Source of the DNA: CAZLRH01 sp964562015 | Lineage (GTDB): Bacteria > Verrucomicrobiota > Verrucomicrobiia > Opitutales > JABDGR01 | Assembly: GCA_964562015.1 (NCBI GenBank) | Contig: CAZLRH010000006.1 | Span: forward strand, 124,001-188,000 | DNA length: 64,000 nucleotides | Direction of reading: 5' to 3' | In this document: positions 57,897-64,000 of the stretch, piece by piece | Layout: each line of letters opens with the position of its first letter | Numbering within the stretch: the first letter of the stretch is position 1 | Program-made: the position numbers and the translations under genes | The notes under the pieces: model-generated | What the model saw: the letters and a program-made list of their open reading frames with translations, nothing else | Told to the model about the DNA's origin: nothing | The model's database searches: none

Positions 57897-58649
57897 TCAA
57901 TACGTCGCCCGGCCGCCGGAGAGGTCGAACGTCGCGCCGGTGCTGAAGGAGCATTCGGCCGAGCAGAGCCAGGCCACCAACGCGGCGACTTCCTCCGGTT
58001 CGCCGGCCCGGCCCACGGGAATGCGCGCGAGCATGTATTTGATGTGCTCCGCGGAAAGCTGCTGCAAAATCTCCGTGCGAATGACCGCGGGTGTCACGCA
58101 ATTGACGCGAAGACCCGAATGCGCCAGTTCCTTGCCGAGGGATTTGGTCAGGCCGATGACCCCCGCTTTGGCCGCGCTGTAATGGGAGGCGTTGGGATTG
58201 CCCTCCTTGCCCGCGATGGAGGCGACGTTGACGATGCGCCCATAATTCTTGCGCAGCATCACCGGCACGACGGCGTGGCAGCAATGGAAGACGCCCAGGA
58301 GATTGATCTGAATGACGCGCTGCCATTCCGCCGGCGGGCATTCCCAAAGTTTGCGCGAGGCGCCCGCGACTCCGGCGTTGTTCACCAAAATATCAATCCC
58401 GCCGAAATGCGCGGTGGCGGCTTCGGCCGCCGCCGTGACTCCGGCCAAGTCGGTGATGTCCACGGCGGTGCCGCGCGTGCGGCCCGGGGCGGCCAGCTTT
58501 TCCTCAGCGAGGCGGAGGGCGGGGCCGTCGGCATCCCAGAGCGCGCAGGATGCGCCGGACGCGAGCAGGCGGCTGGCGATGGCGAAACCGATGCCGCGGG
58601 CCGCACCGGTGACGACGGCGATTTTGTCGCGCAAATCAATTTGGTTCAT
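57897..58649 (-). CDS. SDR-family NAD(P)-dependent dehydrogenase
   Basis: The 250-residue classical SDR has the coenzyme loop VVTGAARGIGFAIASRLLAS, D in ALWDADGPALRL after strand 2 (favouring NAD), NNAGVAGASRKLWECPPAEW, catalytic Ser in IVNVASIAGKEGNP, and the YxxxK pair in ASHYSAAKAGVIGLTKSLGK. The ending DLSGGRATY is normal. It resembles sugar dehydrogenases and 3-oxoacyl reductases; given neighbours, oxidation of a free sugar such as rhamnose, fucose or galactose is plausible but unproved. It lies between the DUF4450 gene and the GH2 gene, all on the minus strand. Confidence 0.9.
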   Translation of the reverse strand: MNQIDLRDKIAVVTGAARGIGFAIASRLLASGASCALWDADGPALRLAEEKLAAPGRTRGTAVDITDLAGVTAAAEAATAHFGGIDILVNNAGVAGASRKLWECPPAEWQRVIQINLLGVFHCCHAVVPVMLRKNYGRIVNVASIAGKEGNPNASHYSAAKAGVIGLTKSLGKELAHSGLRVNCVTPAVIRTEILQQLSAEHIKYMLARIPVGRAGEPEEVAALVAWLCSAECSFSTGATFDLSGGRATY

Positions 58650-58680
58650 CGGAAGGCGAGAGGAAGGGGAGAATAAAAAA

Positions 58681-61600
58681 TCAGCGCGCGAGGGTGACGG
58701 CCATCAGCCCGACGACGACTTCGTTGGCGAGGGCGCGCACGGTCAGCGACTGCAACTCCTTGGCGGGGTCGAGCGGCAAATCGAGCAGGTTGGCCGCACC
58801 GCCGCGGATTTTGCCGCCGCCGCCCTTGAAGGTATTAACGTCGAGCAGGCGCAATTCCCCGGACTGCAAATTGAGGCGCGGCGGGATGGGGCCGGACCGG
58901 CGGAAGGCATAGTCGTCGAGATAAAAATCCTGTTCGATGGGCCACCAATTCGTTGGATTCTCAAGCGCGAGGCGCTGCGTGGTGCCGTCCGTGTAGGTGA
59001 TGATGACCTCGGCGTTGTCGAGGCGGCTTTGCATGGAATTGGTGCTCCCGGCCATGAGGAAGTACCCGTGGCGCGCCCGGCCGGTGAGCGGCACGGTGAT
59101 TTCGCGGGGGAAATTGTCCCATTGGGAAACAAAGGCGATATTGGGCTTCTGGCCGGGGCCGGGGGTCGCGAAGGGCAGGCCGTCCAGCAGGGTGAATTTG
59201 CCCGCGGCGCCGGCGAGCTCGCGCAAGCCTTTGTCGTCGAGTGTGGCGGTGACGTTCAGATTCGACCACGCGCCGAGGCCGTTCGTCGGCATGGTCAGCG
59301 ACGCAAACAACGGGCGCGGCGAGAGGTACTGGTGCTGGAAAATCTGGGTGACTTCGTCATTGAAGACCCCGGCGAGGTCGACGGTGTCGTAATTAATTTT
59401 GGCGGGGTCGGCCGGAATCGCCCAATTGGCGACGGTGGACACCGCATAGCGGTTGGCGCCGAAATCGACGCCGACGGGATTCAGGCCGGGCACGAGGCCC
59501 GCCGGTCCCACTGCGAGCACGGCGGAGTCGCCGCGGGCGGGCACGGAAAGTTGGGCGGGGTTCGCCTGGCCGCCGGCGATGATTTTTGCCGGCCCGTCAA
59601 AGGCCTCCGGCGTATTATTGCGCACGAGGAAGCGCAGGTGGTCCGCGTCCTGGTCGGGGGCGGGAATGATTTCATAGGCCGGGCGCGCCTCAAATGGTAT
59701 CGGCATCCACCAAAGCATCGAGCCTTGCTGCACCTGGGCGAAAACGGCGTGCGGGCCGGCCGGGCCAATGGCCACAGCGCGGAAGGAATCGGCGCCTGCA
59801 TTGAGATTATTAAGGACGCCCTGGTAATCCGCCACTTGCAGTAGCCGGGCGGGCGCAATTTGCGCACGCAGCTCGCCATCGATGGGCACAATCCCCGGCG
59901 CGGGCGCGGGCGCAAGCGGAGCGCCCCGCCATTGGATGACCACTTCAGTGCGGACCGCCGGCGGGCAAAGGATTTCGATGCGCGGAATTTCGACGGAATT
60001 CTCCACGGGATGCCAGAGGTAAGACACGCCATTCACCGTGACGCTGCCGATTTCATCCAGCAGCGCGGGAATTTGCAGGCGCAGGCCGACGGGCTGGGGA
60101 AATTTCGACTCAAACACATACGTCTCTGGCGTGAGATGATCGACATACTCCTTCTGCTGCACCACGGGCAGCGTGCGCGAACTCGCCGGCTGGCGGACGT
60201 TTTGCTGGGTGCTATGCACGTCAGTGAGCTCGCCGCGCTGAAAGCTGAAATTGAAATCGGGATGCCGCAGCGAGGCGTGGTCCCATTCGGCGGGAAACCC
60301 CGGGCGGAGCAGCACTTCATGGGCGAGAAGATTGGGGGAGACGCCGAACAAGCCCTCGACGAGGGTGCGCGAAACCATCCCGATGGCGTCGCCGAAATCG
60401 CGCTGGGATTCGCCGCGAGCCATGTCGTACGCCGTCGTCATGCCCGCATTGCCGGGGCAGAGGCCGAGATACATGCTGTCCAGCAGGCAGCCTTTAAAAA
60501 GATGAAAAGCCGGGTCGGGGCGCCCGGCCTGCCAAAACGCCAGCGCCGTATGGGCCGCTTCCGCCATCACGACATTGTTGACCGACCAGGTGTACGGCAT
60601 CCAGTTGGTGGTGGGCAGGGTGAAGTAGCCTTCATCGGGCACGCCGGGCCCCTGGACGGGAATGTGCGCAATCTGCGTGTCCACGAAATGCGACATCTGC
60701 CAGGCTTCCAGCGGCGTCGTGGCGGCGGAATCCACCGTGTGGTAAAAGGTCCACAAGCCGGGGCTGGGGTGGGCGAACTGCAGGCCGAGGACATCGCGGT
60801 ATTCGGCGTACCAGCCCTGGGCCGGCAGCCAGAGCTCGCGGCGCATCGCGCGCAGGATGAGGTCGGCCTCGGCCTCGTAAGGCGTGGGGTCGACCCCTAG
60901 CGCGCGGGCCACCTGGCCGGCCATCAGATTGTGAAAATAATTATAGGCGCTGGCATGGGTCACCCCGCCGCCATTGTAGCCCAGGTCGTCGCTGGCCCAG
61001 ATGGCCGCGTAAGCTTCGTAGAGCGGCAGGTTGTCCGTGCGGAAGGGCCGGCGAAACAGGCGGCGTTCCCACGCCAGATGCCGTTCGATGACCGGCCACA
61101 TTTGCCGGGCAAAATCCAAATCGCCCGTCCATAAAATATGGCGAAAAACGGCGTCGATGTAGACGAGGTTCATGTCGTAGTGGGAATTCGACAAGTCGCC
61201 GTTTGAATGCAGGGCGGCCTCATTGCGGCTGAGCTTGCTGGCGGCGTCCGCGGGCGGCAGGCCGAGTGGGATGGGCGAAGTATTTTGGCGCCCAGCCCAA
61301 TAGAGAAAATCCTGGGTGGCGCGGTCATGCCAGCCGAAGGCGTCATTCGCATATGGTCCGCGCCAGCCGAGCAGTTTCGAGCGCCAGGCGACCGCGCCGT
61401 GCATCACCGTCCCGGACTCGTCCCAGATCGCATCCGCGGCGACGGCGATGGCGGCGGTGGCGGCGTTGATAAAGGCATCGGGCGTGTCAGCCACGACTTG
61501 TTCAGCGAGGGCGCGGCGGCGGGCTTCGGCCTCAGCAAAAATTTGCGGGAGATTTTGCACGCTGAAGGCGGGCGTGGCCGCCGGTGCGCCGTCTACGGTA

Positions 61601-62484
61601 TTCGCACTGGCCAGTCCCGCCGGCTCCGGGTGCACCTCCTTGTAAATGTCGAGTTCTCCGCGGTCATCGTCCCTTTGCGGCAGGCGCTGCAGCGCGAGAT
61701 AAAACGGCTGGTCCGGCGTCAACTGGGCCTGACCAAAAACCACGGGCAACGCTGCGGGCTGGCCCGCGGAGGCCATGAGCGCAGGCAGGGCGGGCCACTT
61801 GGTCGCATCGGCGATTTGCATTTTTGCCCCAGGCGAAGCGAGGCCGACGATGGTCGCCGGCTGGCTGTGGAGTTCAAAAACATTGTCCGACAGGGTGATG
61901 GTGTTGTTGCGGGCGAATTCAGAGCGGAATTGAAAAAACCGGCTCACCGGCTGGCTCTCGGTGCCGATGTCACCGTCCCGCGAGCCCCGGTCGCCATTGA
62001 CGCCGCCATAGGCCCAAATGAGGTCGAGCGGCGCGGTGGCGTTGGCCTGCTCGACTTTCACGATGATGCCCTCGGTGTCCGGCAGCGCGAGCAGGGTCAG
62101 GTAAACGGTGGCAGCGCCGAGGCGCGGGTCGGTGATTTCGTAAAGGAGGGACCCCGGGCGATAACGCGTCACCATTTGCTCGGCCTCGTGCAACCAGCGG
62201 GCACCTTCGCCGGTGCGAAAACCTACGCGCAGATTGCCCCCGCGGCCTGGGAGAAAGAGGGAGAATTCCGGCCGGTCTCCGCCGTCTACGCGAAAGCCCG
62301 TGTGGCTGCCATAGAGCGGGCGGTTGAAAAATTCCGTGCCGTTGGTGATGACGAAATCCGTGCCCTCGGGCTGGTAGCGCAGAGGCCGGTTCATCTGCCC
62401 TTCGACATTAAGGGTGGCCGGGCGGGCGGGCAGCGCCCCCAGCAGGCAACCGGCCAGCACGAGAAATGAAAGGCGGGGTAACAT
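58681..62484 (-). CDS. Large secreted DUF4450 / six-hairpin-glycosidase-like protein
   Basis: The start at 62484 (MLPRLSFLVLAGCLLGALPA) gives 1267 residues with a signal peptide, possibly lipidated at Cys13 (LAGC). Residues about 25-330 form a beta-rich DUF4450-like domain (MNRPLRYQPEGTDFVITNGT). Residues 350-850 form an (alpha/alpha)6 barrel (HGAVAWRSKLLGWRGPYAND, SNSHYDMNLVYIDAVFRHIL, HLAWERRLFRRPF, NGGGVTHASAYNYFHNLMAG). The remainder is beta-sandwich. This plan fits large periplasmic glycosidases that trim branched plant oligosaccharides, but the activity of DUF4450 proteins is not settled. It is upstream of the SDR and GH2 genes on the same strand and could be co-transcribed with them. 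Confidence 0.85.
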   Translation of the reverse strand: MLPRLSFLVLAGCLLGALPARPATLNVEGQMNRPLRYQPEGTDFVITNGTEFFNRPLYGSHTGFRVDGGDRPEFSLFLPGRGGNLRVGFRTGEGARWLHEAEQMVTRYRPGSLLYEITDPRLGAATVYLTLLALPDTEGIIVKVEQANATAPLDLIWAYGGVNGDRGSRDGDIGTESQPVSRFFQFRSEFARNNTITLSDNVFELHSQPATIVGLASPGAKMQIADATKWPALPALMASAGQPAALPVVFGQAQLTPDQPFYLALQRLPQRDDDRGELDIYKEVHPEPAGLASANTVDGAPAATPAFSVQNLPQIFAEAEARRRALAEQVVADTPDAFINAATAAIAVAADAIWDESGTVMHGAVAWRSKLLGWRGPYANDAFGWHDRATQDFLYWAGRQNTSPIPLGLPPADAASKLSRNEAALHSNGDLSNSHYDMNLVYIDAVFRHILWTGDLDFARQMWPVIERHLAWERRLFRRPFRTDNLPLYEAYAAIWASDDLGYNGGGVTHASAYNYFHNLMAGQVARALGVDPTPYEAEADLILRAMRRELWLPAQGWYAEYRDVLGLQFAHPSPGLWTFYHTVDSAATTPLEAWQMSHFVDTQIAHIPVQGPGVPDEGYFTLPTTNWMPYTWSVNNVVMAEAAHTALAFWQAGRPDPAFHLFKGCLLDSMYLGLCPGNAGMTTAYDMARGESQRDFGDAIGMVSRTLVEGLFGVSPNLLAHEVLLRPGFPAEWDHASLRHPDFNFSFQRGELTDVHSTQQNVRQPASSRTLPVVQQKEYVDHLTPETYVFESKFPQPVGLRLQIPALLDEIGSVTVNGVSYLWHPVENSVEIPRIEILCPPAVRTEVVIQWRGAPLAPAPAPGIVPIDGELRAQIAPARLLQVADYQGVLNNLNAGADSFRAVAIGPAGPHAVFAQVQQGSMLWWMPIPFEARPAYEIIPAPDQDADHLRFLVRNNTPEAFDGPAKIIAGGQANPAQLSVPARGDSAVLAVGPAGLVPGLNPVGVDFGANRYAVSTVANWAIPADPAKINYDTVDLAGVFNDEVTQIFQHQYLSPRPLFASLTMPTNGLGAWSNLNVTATLDDKGLRELAGAAGKFTLLDGLPFATPGPGQKPNIAFVSQWDNFPREITVPLTGRARHGYFLMAGSTNSMQSRLDNAEVIITYTDGTTQRLALENPTNWWPIEQDFYLDDYAFRRSGPIPPRLNLQSGELRLLDVNTFKGGGGKIRGGAANLLDLPLDPAKELQSLTVRALANEVVVGLMAVTLAR

Positions 62485-62580
62485 CGGCAAAGCGGGAATA
62501 ATCAAGGAGGCCGCACCGCGCGGGCGAGAATAATCAACCAATGTCCAGCGCCGGCCTCCCTATGCAGGAGATTTTCGACC

Positions 62581-64000
62581 CTATTTATGCGCGATGGTTT
62601 CCACCGCTTGCAGGAGTTCCGTGCGCAAGGCGGGAGAAATTTGCGCCGCTTGGATGGCACTACTCGCGGCGACCGGGTCTTTCTTCGCCCATTGGTTGGC
62701 CACATTGCGCAAGGCCGTTGTGCGCATGGAGGCGTCGCTCATGGAGGTGGCCCAATTGAAGGAAGCTCCGGGGTCTTTGCTGATTTGAGAGGAGACCAGT
62801 GCATTTACAGCATTGTCGCGTCCACGGCCGGGCGCCAGCGTGTCAATCCACTCTGACGCCGGCACCGGATCCTGGCTCAGCCAGGAGCCGGCGATTTTCC
62901 CGATGGCATCGGCCTGGATTTGCGGATCGGAAATAGTGACCACTGCGGAGGCGGCTTTGACGGGGTCTTGCCCGGCCCACTGGATGGCAATGCTGTTGAG
63001 GGTGTTGTCGCGATTGGATCCCGAGGGAAGATCAAGGGCAGTCGACCACGCCGTTTGGGGATCGGACTTGGAGAGGGTGGCGAGCGCGCCGCTCATGGCC
63101 TGTTCCTGGCCCGGACCGGCTGGCAGCGAAGAGGCCCAGGCGAGCGCGGCGGCGGGATCGCCATTGGCCCAATTCGCGGCGGCACTCCCGGCGAGTTTCC
63201 CATAATCGGGATCGTCGGAAAGCGTTTGGATAAACGCCGCCGAAGCCGCGGGATCGTTGGATATCCACGTATTGAGCACGTTGCTCATGGCCGAACGGCG
63301 CGCCGGGCCATCGGAGGTGGGCAGCGATTGCGCCCAGGCGAGCGCGGCGCTGATGTCCTGCTTGGCCCAATTCGACGCTAGAGTCGGAATGGCACTGTCG
63401 CGAACAGAGGGATCGGTGACTTGGGCGAGATACGTTACCGCGGCATTCGGATCGGTGCTGCCCAGGCCGCCCAAAATTCTTCCCAGGGCGGAATCATGGG
63501 CTGCGCCGGGGCCGGTTTTATCCACCCAGGCAAGAGCCGCCGCGGGATCGCTCTGCGACCAGCCATAAGAGACGGACCACATGACATTATCCCGGAGACT
63601 GTTGTTGGGGAGTTTATCAAAATACGTTACCGCGGATTCCGGATCCATCCAGGCGAGATTTTGGATGGTGCTCGTGAGCGTGTCATTACGGACATTGCTC
63701 GGAGGCAGGGAGTCCGCCCATTCCAAGGCGGCCTTCGGATCGGAATCAGCCCAAGACGAAGCCAGCGACTGCAAGGCCTGATTGCGCGCTTGGCTGGGCG
63801 GCAGGTTGAGGGCCGCGGCGGCCGCGGCCGTAGGATCCTGTTCCGCCCATTTGGCGTAAATGGAACCAAAAATATAAGGGTCTTGCTGCCCGACGGGCAA
63901 CGTGTGGAACGTGTCCAAGGCGCTTTGCGGATTGGTTTCGGCGATGGTGGACAAAAGCGAGCGGACGAGAGCAGGGCGGTTGGACGCATTCTCCACGCCT
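62581..64000 (-). CDS. W/DP helical-repeat protein, 5'-truncated by window edge
   Basis: The open frame runs past 64000 (it enters with ...GVENASNRPALVRSLLST; the GTG at 63996 is not a proven start). The 470 visible residues consist of about 12-13 tandem repeats of 33-37 residues. Each follows the plan W-A-x-x-DP-x-x-A-L-x-W, then L-P-x-x-x-x-R-x-x-A-L-x-x-I (for example NWAKQDISAALAWAQSLPTS, SYGWSQSDPAAALAWVDKTG). Such repeats form an alpha-solenoid, most like a short HEAT/TPR-type array. Proteins of this kind are frequent in Verrucomicrobiota; their role is unknown, with protein binding likely. It ends AVETIAHK, with no membrane anchor in the visible part. Confidence 0.85.
   Translation of the reverse strand, partial: GVENASNRPALVRSLLSTIAETNPQSALDTFHTLPVGQQDPYIFGSIYAKWAEQDPTAAAAAALNLPPSQARNQALQSLASSWADSDPKAALEWADSLPPSNVRNDTLTSTIQNLAWMDPESAVTYFDKLPNNSLRDNVMWSVSYGWSQSDPAAALAWVDKTGPGAAHDSALGRILGGLGSTDPNAAVTYLAQVTDPSVRDSAIPTLASNWAKQDISAALAWAQSLPTSDGPARRSAMSNVLNTWISNDPAASAAFIQTLSDDPDYGKLAGSAAANWANGDPAAALAWASSLPAGPGQEQAMSGALATLSKSDPQTAWSTALDLPSGSNRDNTLNSIAIQWAGQDPVKAASAVVTISDPQIQADAIGKIAGSWLSQDPVPASEWIDTLAPGRGRDNAVNALVSSQISKDPGASFNWATSMSDASMRTTALRNVANQWAKKDPVAASSAIQAAQISPALRTELLQAVETIAHK

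Overview
The window is a GC-rich bacterial chromosome segment with no phage, insertion sequence or CRISPR array that I can see. Gene content points to the Verrucomicrobiota, probably near Opitutales. The reasons are polysaccharide-active secreted enzymes (two GH2 enzymes, a CE12-like esterase, a DUF4450 protein, an AGE-family epimerase), a sugar ABC transporter, an oversized sigma factor with a membrane extension, and a W/DP-repeat protein. This placement is inference from gene content; no rRNA gene is present to confirm it.

Region 1 (1-6.9 kb, minus strand) holds a truncated four-helix-bundle gene, the acetylated-cycle arginine cluster argC-argJ-argB-argD-argF, and the ribosomal pair rplM-rpsI. 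Region 2 (7-13 kb) has two paralogous outer-membrane barrel genes with look-alike leaders, a DUF423 membrane protein, a Gfo/Idh/MocA oxidoreductase carrying what looks like an inserted NusA-type KH domain, and an MgtE magnesium transporter with a C-terminal EF-hand-like loop. Region 3 (13-24.6 kb) is a sugar-use locus. The ABC transporter genes lie in two minus-strand blocks (binding protein plus permease; permease plus ATPase). Between them are an SGNH hydrolase, a methyltransferase, an AGE-family epimerase and a GH2 enzyme. A small unknown gene is coupled inside the ATPase-permease block.

Region 4 (24.7-33.8 kb, plus strand) begins with a 933-residue ECF sigma factor fused to membrane segments and a prenyltransferase-like helical-repeat domain. 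It continues with tRNA-Val directly ahead of ilvN-ilvC, a CobA-HemD fusion, trpF and radC. Region 5 (33.8-38.7 kb) has a FUSC-type exporter facing a DUF1656/HlyD pair, and a secreted CE12-like esterase. A low-GC patch at 38.7-39.26 kb encodes a DUF2314-like protein split by a -1 frame change at a canonical T TTA AAA heptamer.

Region 6 (39.3-43.8 kb, minus strand) is rpmI-rplT-pheS-pheT. Region 7 (44-54.5 kb, plus strand) has small membrane proteins, a TIGR01777-type epimerase, a lipoprotein with a GGNGT-repeat linker next to a trypsin-fold protease, secA with an unusual cysteine-free tail, a zinc-ribbon protein and lnt. Region 8 (54.5-64 kb, minus strand) has a GH2 beta-galactosidase-like enzyme, an SDR dehydrogenase, a DUF4450 protein and the 5'-truncated W/DP-repeat protein.

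A theme that gene calling misses is the spacer sequence. At least eight intergenic spacers are built of degenerate 7-nt (or 8+7-nt) repeats. Most sit just upstream of a start codon, and each locus has its own word. The best candidates for something new are the KH-containing oxidoreductase, the sigma-toroid fusion, the 7-nt-periodic leaders and the possible programmed frameshift.
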